Notes: generated from the sequence alone by a model not told the origin. 64,000 nucleotides of DNA from JAPUME01 sp027294185 (GCA_963555835.3 CAUVWZ020000002.1:1736001-1800000), one strand, 5' to 3'; positions 41,263-51,336 are shown, counted from the first letter of the stretch. Translations and numbers: made by a program.

Positions 41263-43737
41263 TTACTGAATATACCCCAGGCTGCGGAGACGCTCCAACT
41301 CCTCCGCGCCCAACTTCTGCTCGTCTACGGCGCCGGAATCGAGGCGGGCGGCTTCGGCCGCCTTGTGCCAGGCATCAATCTCCTGCGCTAGTTTTCGCAC
41401 CACTTCCGGATTCTCCGCGGCGACGTCCTTCAGGTTCAGCGGATCCCTTCGGTGGTCAAAGAGCTCGAACTCCGGCTTCCCGTTCGGGTTTATCCGGTTA
41501 TGAATCATCTTCCAGCCGTCCTTGACGATTGCGTAGGATTCCTCTTCCCTGTTCGGCGGTGAGGAAGGGTCGTCAGACTTGGCTTTTTCGGTAATTGCCG
41601 CGCTGCCTTCCCATGCGGGACCAGGAGTGGTATCTCCGCCACCTCCCTGAAGAAATCCCGCCCGGGATACCGCCGTGCCCTGGGCGGAGGATAGCAGGGG
41701 AATCAGGCTTCGCCCCTGGATCCCTTCGGGCACGGGTAGCCCGCTCAACTCGAGCACCGTGGGCATGATGTCGATGGATCGCACGGTCTGGTCGATCGTC
41801 ACTCCTGCGGGCACCGCTCCCGGGCCGCGCATGATCAGAGGGACGTTCGCCAGCTCCCCGTAGGCCGACTGCCCGTGGAACATCCATCCGTGTTCCAGAA
41901 ATTCCTCGCCGTGATCGCTGGTAAACACGACCAGCGTCTTCTCATACAGCCCCAGCGTCCGTAAATGCGCCAGGAGCCTTCCGATCTCGGCGTCCATGGC
42001 TCGAATGGACCCGTCGTACCAGTCATGCAGGTGGGAGATGAATTCTTCTTTGTCGAGACCGGCGGCAGCCAACTCCGCGGCCGTGGGCAGACCCCGATTC
42101 TTCATGAAGGGGTGCTTGATGAATTTCTTGAGTTTCTCCACCTCGTCCTTGTGCTTTTCCCCGCGCCCCGCTTCGGCCCAGAGAGTGTCATAAGGATTTC
42201 GGGGCTGAAAAGGGTCGTGCGGGTCGAAGACGTGCAGGAAGACGTAGAACGGAACGTCGCGGTGGTCTTCGAGCCAGGGAATCAAACGATCCACGTACTC
42301 CCGCGCTGTCTTGCTCTTGGTCTCGTCCGGAAGCGAGCTCTGCTCGTGCAGTTCTTCATACCCCTGGTGCAGGTTCGTGAACTCCCCGGTGAAAAGGACC
42401 GAGGAATACGAAACGGTCGCGTAGCCGGCCTCCCGAAACACCTCGGCCAGTGTGGTGGCGGAAGCGGATAACCGATCGGAAAAGTCCTTGACCCCATGAG
42501 TCGAGGGGTAGAGACCGGTCATCAGGGAGCTGGTGGAAACTTTGGTCCAGGTCGCCTGTGCGATGCAATCGCGGAAGAGGGCCCCTTCCGATGCCAGTTG
42601 GGCAAGCACGGGAGCCGTCTCACGGTCATAGCCGTAGGAATTCAAGTGATCCCGCCGCAAGGTATCAGCCATGATCACGATCACTCCCTGGGGAGCCTCC
42701 GACCCGGCCTTGGGCTTGAGTCCGGAAGGCATCCTGCCGCTGTCGCGCACCGCCGGGGAGCCCCAGAAACCGACTGTCCCCGCTTGCTGGGAGCTCAGCG
42801 AGAGCGCGAGTTCAACTTCCCGACCTGCAAACTCGGAAAGGTCCACGCGAGCAGGCTCCCAGCGATGGGGTGTCGTAACGGTGCGCTCGAAGACCGTCTC
42901 TACGCTATTTCCTTCACGATCACCCGGTCGGCCTACGCTGACGCGGAAGGTCGTGGCGCCGTCCTCGATGGTCCCCACCGCCAAATCGAGCCAGGGACGG
43001 GCGGGAATCTCAATCCTCATCCGAATCGTTTCGGGCGACCGCGCCACCAGCGTCTCACGAAAGACTTTCGACAACCCGTGCCAGCCGATGCCGGCCGGAA
43101 TGCCGGCCAGGTATTCCTTGCGGAAGATGAGGCGAATCGATTCAATTTCAAACCGCGCTCCCTTGGCATCAGTCGGGCGAAGGAGCAGGTGGCGAATCTC
43201 CGAGGAAGCCACGGGACGTGGGGGCCGAATGGTGTAGGTTTTCATCTGGTCCCCGGCGACGATCGGCGTCGAGGCTCGCCACGGATTTCTCCGGGCCTGC
43301 TCGACGGCTTTTGCAATGTCCACCGTTTCCGAGGCTCGCCCGGCGAAGGCAAGGTTCGAGCCGGCGGAGGCCTTCATGCGTACCTCGACGGCGTGCAGCA
43401 AGTCGTCATCTTCGAGACCGGAGGTCCTCTCGACATGAATCAAGGGAAAGTCGTCGGTCGAGCGCCCTGCCAGATTGCCGGCGCGGACCCCAAAACCGGA
43501 AACTCCCGACCCGGCCTGCCAGCCGTAGGTGGCGGCATTGCCCTTCGGTTTTGAGAGCGAACCGTCGAACTTCCATTCGGTGCGTGGCAAGTCACGGCCC
43601 CCCGCCTCAACCCTGCCCTCCACCATGTCAGGCTTGAATTCATCGACCAGACGTATGGCGAGAGAATCGGAACCGCCGCTGCATCCCGCCCACACGAGGG
43701 CCACACACAATACCAACAACACCCTTGCGTTCATCAC
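41263..43737 (-). CDS. Sulfatase-like (alkaline phosphatase superfamily) exported protein
   Basis: The 824-residue protein has a signal or lipoprotein leader (LLVLCVALVWAGC), a ~330-residue beta-rich N-terminal part and a sulfatase-fold domain: VIVIMADTLRRDHLNSYGY, LMTGLYPSTHGV, FTSDHGEEFLEHGWMFHG and IMRGPGAVPAG. The nucleophile position, seven residues before LMTG, is Thr (TKVSTSS) instead of the Cys/Ser of the CxPxR sulfatase motif, so no formylglycine is expected. This resembles Thr-nucleophile phosphotransferases and related hydrolases. The substrate is unknown. Confidence 0.85.
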   Translation of the reverse strand: MMNARVLLVLCVALVWAGCSGGSDSLAIRLVDEFKPDMVEGRVEAGGRDLPRTEWKFDGSLSKPKGNAATYGWQAGSGVSGFGVRAGNLAGRSTDDFPLIHVERTSGLEDDDLLHAVEVRMKASAGSNLAFAGRASETVDIAKAVEQARRNPWRASTPIVAGDQMKTYTIRPPRPVASSEIRHLLLRPTDAKGARFEIESIRLIFRKEYLAGIPAGIGWHGLSKVFRETLVARSPETIRMRIEIPARPWLDLAVGTIEDGATTFRVSVGRPGDREGNSVETVFERTVTTPHRWEPARVDLSEFAGREVELALSLSSQQAGTVGFWGSPAVRDSGRMPSGLKPKAGSEAPQGVIVIMADTLRRDHLNSYGYDRETAPVLAQLASEGALFRDCIAQATWTKVSTSSLMTGLYPSTHGVKDFSDRLSASATTLAEVFREAGYATVSYSSVLFTGEFTNLHQGYEELHEQSSLPDETKSKTAREYVDRLIPWLEDHRDVPFYVFLHVFDPHDPFQPRNPYDTLWAEAGRGEKHKDEVEKLKKFIKHPFMKNRGLPTAAELAAAGLDKEEFISHLHDWYDGSIRAMDAEIGRLLAHLRTLGLYEKTLVVFTSDHGEEFLEHGWMFHGQSAYGELANVPLIMRGPGAVPAGVTIDQTVRSIDIMPTVLELSGLPVPEGIQGRSLIPLLSSAQGTAVSRAGFLQGGGGDTTPGPAWEGSAAITEKAKSDDPSSPPNREEESYAIVKDGWKMIHNRINPNGKPEFELFDHRRDPLNLKDVAAENPEVVRKLAQEIDAWHKAAEAARLDSGAVDEQKLGAEELERLRSLGYIQ

Positions 43738-43864
43738 TTTCCTTCTCCCGATTTATTTGTCGTCCTAAATCTTGCAGGCCAGGAGCCGGCGCTTTCCTCC
43801 AGTGGAGAGCATATCGCAGAATGCGCCCACCCCGCGTCTCCACCCTCCACTCGAAGATGAAGAG

Positions 43865-44239
43865 CTAATCCAGGTGTGAAGCCTCGAATGTGCCCGCGTA
43901 TTGGTCGAACTCCCAGCTGCCCACAAGCTTGCCCTTTTCCAATTTTCCAGCGATCCTGAGGTTGCCCTCCGTCTGTACTTCTTCGACGTAGATGGTAAAG
44001 TCCAGATCGAGGTTCCTCCCCGAAAATACCCCCTTCACGTCATACTCGCCCCACTTCCCCGTAACCTTTTTCCCCTCGAGCTTCAGGGTGGCGGAAATCT
44101 CCCTCACACCCCCCTCGGTATCCAGGGTGAAAAGCCAGTTGCCGTCAATCTCAGCAGCAAAAGCTGGTTTGACCGTTAGAAGCGACCCAACACTGAATAA
44201 CAGAACGAACAGTGCGACGTTGAATGAAGGCCTCTTCAT
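43865..44239 (-). CDS. Small secreted beta-barrel-like protein
   Basis: ATG 44239 follows AAGGAGGAG. The 124-residue product has a signal peptide (ALFVLLFSVGSLLTVKPAFA, residues 9-28) and a mature domain of alternating strands beginning IDGNWLFTLDTEGG, then LKLEGKKVTGKWGEY, NLDLDFTIYVEEVQTEGNL and LEKGKLVGSWEF. The repeated W/G pattern resembles small lipocalin-like or extracytoplasmic beta-sandwich proteins. The function is unknown. Confidence 0.7.
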   Translation of the reverse strand: MKRPSFNVALFVLLFSVGSLLTVKPAFAAEIDGNWLFTLDTEGGVREISATLKLEGKKVTGKWGEYDVKGVFSGRNLDLDFTIYVEEVQTEGNLRIAGKLEKGKLVGSWEFDQYAGTFEASHLD

Positions 44240-44538
44240 TTAACTCCTCCTTGGCGTGAACGGTAGCTCAGCAGACAATACGAGTAAGCATGAAAGGAAT
44301 ATCGGCTCTACGAATTATATCTTCTCAGGCTTCAGGTTTGCGGACCATCATACGCCGAACAACTTTCTGTTTCCAGCCTCGATTCCGCCTTGCGGCCCCC
44401 CTACCCTCGCCCGTCACACCTTGCTTTCGATTGACACATCGGGGAGGGCGAAATAGACTATCTCCCTCGCGGAAAACCTGCATCACAGTTCGCTATCGGA
44501 AACTAGCGTCTGTCTCTGGCAGAGTGAAAGGCGGCTTC

Positions 44539-45258
44539 ATGGCTCGATCAATGGATTCAATGGAATCAATGGAAAAGATGCTGACCCCCGAACAGCTTCA
44601 GGAGCTTCAATCGATCGATTCCGCCACGCTGGCCAACGCCATCGAAGGGTTCAAGGTTCGAGACGTGGTCGAGGGGTACGTGGGAACCGACATTCGCTGC
44701 CAATTCCCGGACCTCGGGGTAATGGTGGGGTACGCCGTCACGGCTGTCGTGGACGGCACCTCGCCGGGCCGCCCGCCCCCTCCCGGTGAAGGGCACATGC
44801 AGCTCTTTGAGGCCCTTCAAGCCGCTCCGAAGCCCGCCGTGGTCGTTCTCGAGGACCGCAGCCCACGCACCTCCCACTCCTGCCTGTTCGGCGACGTATT
44901 CGCGAGCATCGCCCATCGCCTGGGAGCGGTGGGAGTGGTCACGAACGGTGGGGTCCGCGACCTCGAGGGTATCCGCCCGCTCGGATTCCACGTCTTTGCC
45001 GGAGGCCTGGTCGTGGCGCACGGGAGCTACACGGTCCTGGAGGTGAATGTCCCCCTCACCCTGAGCGGCGTCGCCATCCAGCCCGGAGAGCTGCTCCACG
45101 GTGATGCCAATGGAGTCATCACCGTTCCCTCTGAGATTGCCGACCGAGTCTATGAACAATCTTTGAAGGTGCATGAGGCGGAAACCAGCGTCCGTGATTT
45201 CGCCCGGAGCCCGGAGTTTTCACTCGAAAAGCTGCGCGCGAAGCTCCTGGGCGATTAA
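44539..45258 (+). CDS. RraA-like / HMG aldolase-family protein
   Basis: ATG 44539 follows AAAGGCGG; the open frame extends upstream without a ribosome site. The 239-residue protein has IDSATLANAIEGFKVRD, GYAVTAVVDGT, VVVLEDRSPRTSHSCLFGDV, RLGAVGVVTNGGVRDLEGI, FHVFAGGLVVAHG and LLHGDANGVITVP. This family includes 4-hydroxy-4-methyl-2-oxoglutarate aldolases and the RNase E regulator RraA. The GD...NGGVRD motif favours an aldolase-like activity. A methionine-rich N-terminus is odd. No operon partners are seen. Confidence 0.85.
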   Translation: MARSMDSMESMEKMLTPEQLQELQSIDSATLANAIEGFKVRDVVEGYVGTDIRCQFPDLGVMVGYAVTAVVDGTSPGRPPPPGEGHMQLFEALQAAPKPAVVVLEDRSPRTSHSCLFGDVFASIAHRLGAVGVVTNGGVRDLEGIRPLGFHVFAGGLVVAHGSYTVLEVNVPLTLSGVAIQPGELLHGDANGVITVPSEIADRVYEQSLKVHEAETSVRDFARSPEFSLEKLRAKLLGD

Positions 45259-45511
45259 GGCGACCGCTCAACACTCCGGTGGAGCTGATCGTCATCGCAG
45301 AAGTGCGCGACTAGTTTGCCTCCAAACACCATCTTCTTTGTGCCGTCTTGAACAAGAGGCTGAGGTACGTTCTATCCAAATCGGACCAGCGTAGGGCGCG
45401 CACTGCCGAACCCGGGTTATTTTCGAGGCTTGCTCTTCAACTTAAGCACGGCTAGACTATCTCCACAATTTTCCAAGAATCCGGTCCATAAATTATGCGT
45501 TGAAGGTATCC

Positions 45512-48343
45512 ATGCCCTCCTCACGCTTCGCGGCCCGTGTGCCTCTTTCGGTCGTTTCAACTTTGGCAGTATTTCTCGCCGCCGCTCTTTTTGTTCTCTG
45601 GCCCCAGCCCCTTTCGGGCCAACAGACGAATGGGGCTAAATCAAACTCACGGAAGCATCCAAAGCTAAGCACTCCCCTAGCCGCGTTGGCACGTTCGACA
45701 CCCCAGCAGCGAGGTGCGATTGCTCAGAGTGAGCGAATTGCGCCCCCGCCGGACTTTTCAGTAAATAAGCTCCCCAAGTTGGTTCGAGACGCGGCACGCG
45801 CAGGAATGATGCGTATCAACAAGGAAGTCGAGGTACAGATTTACATTCGTCTGGCGGAGGTGACTGAAGAAAACCTGAGAGAGCTTCAGGCCGCTGGTGT
45901 CAAAGTGGAGTTGCATGAGAAGCGGCAGCGTATCGTACAGGCCCGTGTTCCCGTAAGCCGTCTCGAAGAGGTGGCGGCTCTCCCTTCGGTGCAGTCGATT
46001 CGCCTGCCTGACTACAGCTTGCGAAACACCGGCTCCGTAGACACAGAAGGCGATTCCATCCTGAAAACCGACCAAGTGCGTTCTCTGCTGGGAGTGGACG
46101 GCACTGGAGTCCGTGTCGGTGTTATCTCCGATGGGATCAGGGGGATTTTCGCAACAAGTTGCGCTACGTGTGACGGGGTTGTCGGTGGGCCGATCTCCAC
46201 CGACGATCTGCCTGTTGCTACGGGCACTCGCGACGGAAACGGCATCTTAACTTCTGTGTCCGGTGGACTTACAGCACAATCGTTTCGCACCGACGAGGAT
46301 CTAGAGGGAGACCCGGGCCCCAGTTGTGCTAGTCCCTCGCCCGGAGCTGGCGCAGAAGGTACTGCGTTGCTCGAAATCGTGCACGACCTTGCGCCCGGCG
46401 CTCAGTTGTTCTTTTCCAATTTCGACACAAGCCTGGAATTTGCACAGGCGGTCAACTTCCTGGCCGCTAATACGGATGTCGTCGTTGACGATATCGGCTT
46501 CTTGACGCCACCCTATGACGGCACCAGCTTCGTATCCACGAGTACCGCCAATGCTCTAAATAACAGTAACAATCCCATCCGTGCTTACCTCACGTCGGCC
46601 GGCAACTTTGCTCGAAATCACTACCAGGAGAGTTTTGTAGATTCCGGTGTTGATGGAATCCTACTTACAGGGCTCGCGGGAATGCTTCATCTTTTCCAGC
46701 CTACGGCAAACACGTCTGACATTCTCGGCTTGGGTGCCATGGAGTTCGATCCCATCTTTCTTCCTAACGGTGCCACCGTGAACATTTTCTTGGATTGGGG
46801 CGACCCGATCGGCGCCTCCGCGAACGACTACGACCTTTTTCTGATGCGGGACAGCACCGAGACTGTCGTCGTTGGGAGTGAAAACTTCCAGACCGGAACA
46901 CAGGACCCAGTGGAAAGGTTCAGTTATACCAATGACACGGGATCCGACGATTTCTTCCGCATCCTTATACAGAACTTCTCCGACTTGGCGTCGGTGCGCA
47001 GTCTGGAGATGTTCATCTTCCAATCCTCTTGCGACGCTGCCGGGCCGGTTTCCCTCGGACCGGCGCGAGAGAAACATAACTTCAACACAATCCGCAGCAG
47101 TGTGCTGGCCCAATCCGACGCGGGTGGCTCCCCTGTAAGTGTCATATCTGTTGGAGCCATCGATCAGGCGGACCCAAACAACGACGACATTGAGTTATTT
47201 AGTGCCCGCGGCCCAACCAACGACGGGCGACTCAAGCCGGATGTGACGGGGATTGACGGCGTGTCCATTACGGGCGCAGGGGACTTCGGAGCTTTCCCGT
47301 CGGGGACATTTCCTCAGGGGTTCTTTGGCACTTCTGCTGCTGCGCCACATGCAGCCGGTGTGGGGGCATTGCTCCTGCAATCAGCACCATGCCTGGTCGA
47401 AGGAGCAGGAGGGGCGCTTTCGGTCGTAGATGCACGTACCAAGCTGCGCAATCTCATCTTGAACAATGCGGTGGACCTGGGCAGCCCTGGTCCCGACAAC
47501 ACCTTCGGCCATGGCCGCATTGACGCCTTGGCGTCCGGCAACCAAACCATCCCCACGGCCAGTGCAGGCCCTAATCGAACGGTAAGCGGCACCGGCCCGG
47601 GTGGTGCCACCGTGCTCCTGGACGGAAGCGGATCTCTCGACCCCAACGGATGTCCTGTGACCTTCGATTGGATCGGAGATTGCGGTATTGCCACCGGAGC
47701 GACACCTCAGGTAAATTGCGCTTTCGGCACAAACGATATCACCCTCAGGGTGACAAATAATGGCGCCTACCTTTCGTCTCCTGCCAACGTCCAGATTACG
47801 GTGACGGATTATGCGGTCGCAGTCTCACCGGCGACTGCAACCGTGAGCGGCGGACAGGCGGCTTTGTATACTGTGGCCCTCGATCCTCAGTTCGGATCAT
47901 TCAACAACAGTGTATCCCTGACGTGCTCCAATCTGCCTCTTTCGGCCTCCTGCAATTTTTCACCAACCTTACTTACCCCGGGAAGCAGTGGGGCTACGTC
48001 CCAATTAAGTATCTCCACCACCGCCTCGTCTTTTTCTCCTCCGCCCCCCTTCGGCCCACGGAATCAGGGGCTCTTCTATGCAGTATGGCTCGTTTTGGCA
48101 GGGATGGTCCTGTTCCGGCAGGCCTTTGTGAACCGCTGGCCCGTATTCAAAAACCTAAGCGCGTTCTTTTTGATTAGCCTGCTCTTTCTTTTTCTGGGAT
48201 TCCATGCGGCGTGCGGAGATGGAGGTGGGGGCGGTCAACTCACCATGCTCCCTGGAACACCGAGCGGAGCATTTACGATAACTATCACGGCTACCTCCGG
48301 GTCACTTCAGCACTCGACGACGGCTAACCTCACCGTTCAATAG
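45512..48343 (+). CDS. Secreted subtilase-like protein (S8) with Glu in place of catalytic His
   Basis: ATG 45512 (GAAGG five bases upstream) gives 943 residues with a signal peptide (SVVSTLAVFLAAALFVL). A prodomain-like part precedes the subtilase core. Asp207 is in VGVISDG, the HGT site reads GAEGTALLEIVHD so Glu282 replaces His, oxyanion Asn365 is in TSAGN, and Ser608 is in GFFGTSAAAPHAAG. A beta-rich insert lies between about 375 and 540. Ig-like domains follow, and two hydrophobic helices plus a Cys-Gly-rich stretch interrupt the last one (about 847-910). The protein ends with GTPSGAFTITI and SLQHSTTANLTVQ, a common acidobacterial ending. Confidence 0.82.
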   Translation: MPSSRFAARVPLSVVSTLAVFLAAALFVLWPQPLSGQQTNGAKSNSRKHPKLSTPLAALARSTPQQRGAIAQSERIAPPPDFSVNKLPKLVRDAARAGMMRINKEVEVQIYIRLAEVTEENLRELQAAGVKVELHEKRQRIVQARVPVSRLEEVAALPSVQSIRLPDYSLRNTGSVDTEGDSILKTDQVRSLLGVDGTGVRVGVISDGIRGIFATSCATCDGVVGGPISTDDLPVATGTRDGNGILTSVSGGLTAQSFRTDEDLEGDPGPSCASPSPGAGAEGTALLEIVHDLAPGAQLFFSNFDTSLEFAQAVNFLAANTDVVVDDIGFLTPPYDGTSFVSTSTANALNNSNNPIRAYLTSAGNFARNHYQESFVDSGVDGILLTGLAGMLHLFQPTANTSDILGLGAMEFDPIFLPNGATVNIFLDWGDPIGASANDYDLFLMRDSTETVVVGSENFQTGTQDPVERFSYTNDTGSDDFFRILIQNFSDLASVRSLEMFIFQSSCDAAGPVSLGPAREKHNFNTIRSSVLAQSDAGGSPVSVISVGAIDQADPNNDDIELFSARGPTNDGRLKPDVTGIDGVSITGAGDFGAFPSGTFPQGFFGTSAAAPHAAGVGALLLQSAPCLVEGAGGALSVVDARTKLRNLILNNAVDLGSPGPDNTFGHGRIDALASGNQTIPTASAGPNRTVSGTGPGGATVLLDGSGSLDPNGCPVTFDWIGDCGIATGATPQVNCAFGTNDITLRVTNNGAYLSSPANVQITVTDYAVAVSPATATVSGGQAALYTVALDPQFGSFNNSVSLTCSNLPLSASCNFSPTLLTPGSSGATSQLSISTTASSFSPPPPFGPRNQGLFYAVWLVLAGMVLFRQAFVNRWPVFKNLSAFFLISLLFLFLGFHAACGDGGGGGQLTMLPGTPSGAFTITITATSGSLQHSTTANLTVQ

Positions 48344-48357
48344 TCAATAGTCAATAG
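48337..48357 (+). repeat. Three tandem copies of TCAATAG
   Basis: The 7-bp unit occurs at 48337-48343, 48344-48350 and 48351-48357. The first copy supplies the stop codon of the subtilase gene. It is a short slippage-type repeat of no evident function. Confidence 0.8.
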
Positions 48358-48566
48358 TCGGCTGAAATCTTTCCCAGTCAACTCCGCGAAGGGCGGCGCT
48401 GCACGGCAAGATCAATTCCCCCCCGCCAAGTCAACGCGGAGTTCTCAGGAGGCATTTGATCGCCTGTGCTATGATTTAAGCGGTTTGCCGCCTTAACTGG
48501 AGCAAGCTGAACGATTTGCTGCCTCATGGATAAACCCTTGCAGGCCGAAAGCCGATGAAGCAATAG

Positions 48567-50021
48567 ATGATAGGGAAATTAACTTACGCGCCCGTCGCTT
48601 TCGTCGCCCTGGGGCTGTGGCTGCCGACCGCCCTAGTTGCTGACACGATCGTCCTCAAGAACGGGCGGCGAATCAAAGCCGACCACGTCTACGAGGAAGA
48701 TACCCGGGTCACTTACTGGACCGCCGCGGGCGAACTCTCGCTCCCTAAATCCCTAATCGATCGTGTCATCAAGGAGGAGGGGCCGAGTCCCGGAGCGCTT
48801 GCCGCACCCCCGCTCAGCAACGACCTGCTCTCTCCTCTGCCCGGTGAGGACGCCTCCGCCACGGACGGCCAAGCCTCCAGTTCCGCCCTGAAAACCGGTC
48901 GGATCAATTTCGACTATCTGGCGAAGGTGGAAAACGATCTGCTTCGGAATCCTAATCCACAGGCTGAAGAGAAGTTCGTAAAAACCTATTACGAGGTGAC
49001 GGCATTCCTGCTCAAGCAAGGTTCATTGGGTGAGGCAAGCGACCGCGCGCGTCATGCCGCTGCCCTCCTGCCAAGGAGCCTGCCTCTGGCGATCAACCTG
49101 GGCGTTCTGCTGACCCGCCGGCAGCGATTCAGCGAAGCCATCGCGCATCTGCAACCTGCGGCAAAGAAATTCTCCGACTCGCCGGAGATTTTCATGCTGC
49201 TCGGGTCGGCCTATTACTACACGGAAAAGATGGATCAGGCCGTCCAGGCGTGGACCCGGTCGCTGGATTTGAAGGAAAACCCCGCCGTGCGTGAAGCCCT
49301 GCAGCGAGCACAGAAGGAGCGAAGCGTCGATGGGAACTACCGGCAATCCTCAAGCGGCCATTTCCTGATCAAGTATGAAGGGGCCCAGGGGCAGGCGCTG
49401 GGCCGGGACATTCTCCAGACCCTCGAGAGACATTATCGCGATTTGATCCGGGAGCTCGACTATGACCCCCCGGAAACCATCGTCGTGATTCTCTATCCCA
49501 ACCAGACCTTCGGCGACCTGACGCGGACTCCGGGGTGGGTGGGAGCGTTGAACGACGGGAAGCTTCGCATTCCGGTTTCGGGGCTGAGCTCGGTGACGGG
49601 TGAGCTGAGCCGCGTTTTGAAGCACGAGCTGGCACACTCTTTCGTGCAGCAGATCACACAGGGGCGTTGTCCCGTCTGGCTCAACGAAGGAGTAGCGCAA
49701 CTGGTCGAAGGCGCCTCTTCGGCGCGCAGCGGGGGTCTGCTGTCGCGCGCCTACAGCGAACATCGATTTCTTCCCCTGGAACGCCTGGAGAAGAGCTTCA
49801 TGGGTCTCTCGCCGCAGGAGGCCTCGCTGGCATATGCGGAATCGCTGGCCGCCGCCGAGTATCTCCGCGACACCTACGGCTTTTCCACCATTGTCAGGAT
49901 GCTCAAACGAATCCCCACCTCACCCAGCTTTTCGGCCTTGCTCCAGTCCTCCCTGCGGACCGGCTACGACGATCTGGAAATTGCCGTGGCCCGTTTCGTC
50001 GCCAGGCGATACGGTCTCTGA
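48567..50021 (+). CDS. Secreted TPR protein with peptidase MA-like (HExxH) domain
   Basis: The 484-residue product has a signal peptide (FVALGLWLPTALVA, residues 12-25). A short SHD/DUF-like strand pair (TIVLKNGRRIKADHVYEED) is followed by TPR helices (about 150-250). A gluzincin-like C-terminal domain has HELAHSF (His353, Glu354, His357) and WLNEGVAQ with the third ligand Glu. Peptidase MA-family proteins of this layout are frequent in Acidobacteria. Proteolysis is likely but the substrate is unknown. The start codon at 48567 lacks a strong ribosome site. Confidence 0.82.
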   Translation: MIGKLTYAPVAFVALGLWLPTALVADTIVLKNGRRIKADHVYEEDTRVTYWTAAGELSLPKSLIDRVIKEEGPSPGALAAPPLSNDLLSPLPGEDASATDGQASSSALKTGRINFDYLAKVENDLLRNPNPQAEEKFVKTYYEVTAFLLKQGSLGEASDRARHAAALLPRSLPLAINLGVLLTRRQRFSEAIAHLQPAAKKFSDSPEIFMLLGSAYYYTEKMDQAVQAWTRSLDLKENPAVREALQRAQKERSVDGNYRQSSSGHFLIKYEGAQGQALGRDILQTLERHYRDLIRELDYDPPETIVVILYPNQTFGDLTRTPGWVGALNDGKLRIPVSGLSSVTGELSRVLKHELAHSFVQQITQGRCPVWLNEGVAQLVEGASSARSGGLLSRAYSEHRFLPLERLEKSFMGLSPQEASLAYAESLAAAEYLRDTYGFSTIVRMLKRIPTSPSFSALLQSSLRTGYDDLEIAVARFVARRYGL

Positions 50022-50033
50022 ACCTCATTCTCT

Positions 50034-51128
50034 TTACAAGCGAGCCATCAAACCGGCAAGCAGCGCCGTCCGTCGCGGCAGCTCGCGAATCAACACGTGC
50101 TCATGCGAGGCATGGGCACCCTCACCCACCGCTCCCAGCCCGTCGAGCGTCCCCACACCCATCGCGGCAGTAATATTTCCGTCCGAGCCTCCACCCGTTG
50201 ACGCCTCGGCAATCTTGAATCCCAATCCTTGGGCAACCGCACGCGCTTCGCGAAACAGGCGCGCGATCTGCGCCGTGCGAACCATGGGGGGGCGGTTCAG
50301 GCCGCCCGAGACGTGCAACTTCGCTCCACGATGAACGGGGCGCAGGGAACGCATTTTCTTTTCAATCCACCCCCCGTCGGCGGCTCGCTCGACGCGCACG
50401 TCCACCCACGCTTCGGCCCGGGCAGGCACCACGTTACTGCGCGTGCCGCCCTGAACGACGCCCACGTTCAGCGTCATCCCCTTCCTGCCGCGTGCGAACG
50501 ATTCGACCTTTATCATCTGACGAGCCAACTCGGTTACGGCATTGATGCCGTCGCGGGGATTGATTCCGGCATGGGCCCCACGGCCCTCAACCACAAGGTG
50601 AAACGCGCCCACTCCCTTGCGGGCGGTCTTGAGGGAACCCTTCAGGTCGGCTGCCGGCTCGAGAACCAGCGCCAGGCGGCTCTCCTTTGCCTCGTTACGA
50701 ACAAAGCGGCAGGAATGGGCGCTCGACAGTTCCTCATCACTGTCGAGCAGGAATACGATGGGACTGGAAGGCTCAAGCCCGAGCCCGTGCAGGGCGTCCA
50801 GCGCGAAAAGACCGCAAACGATGCCCGCCTTCATGTCCAGGGCGCCCGGACCGTAAGCCCGCCCTCCACGAATGCGAAACGGCATCTTCTTCAGTGTGCC
50901 GAGGGCCCATACCGTATCCAGGTGCCCGAGGACCAGGATGGGTTTGCCGGAAAGGTTCCCGTGGAACTCGGCCCGCAAACAGTCGCCATATTCCCTGCTG
51001 CGAAGGAAGCTCACCTTCGCTCCCCGGCGGCGAAATTCAGCGGCCAGGAAGCGGCCCAGCCGGTCCACGGCCCGCTTCGAGTGGCTGGGCGATTCAATTT
51101 CGACAAGCTTCTTCAGCAACTTCAACAT
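50034..51128 (-). CDS. M20-family metallopeptidase (carboxypeptidase G2-like)
   Basis: ATG 51128 gives 364 residues starting MLKLLKKLVEIESPS. Zinc and catalytic motifs: LGHLDTVW, GALDMKAGI, LDSDEELSSAHS with the catalytic Glu pair, and a late HASHEHVLI metal His. The dimerisation lid domain (GVGAFHLVVEGRGAHAG) is present. Members remove glutamate or other amino acids from amides. It is cytosolic, with no signal peptide. It converges on the TPR protease gene with a 12-base gap. Confidence 0.88.
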   Translation of the reverse strand: MLKLLKKLVEIESPSHSKRAVDRLGRFLAAEFRRRGAKVSFLRSREYGDCLRAEFHGNLSGKPILVLGHLDTVWALGTLKKMPFRIRGGRAYGPGALDMKAGIVCGLFALDALHGLGLEPSSPIVFLLDSDEELSSAHSCRFVRNEAKESRLALVLEPAADLKGSLKTARKGVGAFHLVVEGRGAHAGINPRDGINAVTELARQMIKVESFARGRKGMTLNVGVVQGGTRSNVVPARAEAWVDVRVERAADGGWIEKKMRSLRPVHRGAKLHVSGGLNRPPMVRTAQIARLFREARAVAQGLGFKIAEASTGGGSDGNITAAMGVGTLDGLGAVGEGAHASHEHVLIRELPRRTALLAGLMARL

Positions 51129-51336
51129 CGGCTTGCCCTGTTTTCGGCAAAAACGATTCAGATCAGGGTAATGCAAGGGCGACCTCCCGCATTGTCTCCC
51201 GGAAAAGAATCCGTGCCCCGGGAACAAATCACAGTAATAGTATAATCCCGGGAGATTATCATGGTCGCCTCACTTCATGCCATTTGTATACCTGGTGTCG
51301 CGTAACCCAAATAGGTGACACATGGGCTCCGGAGGC

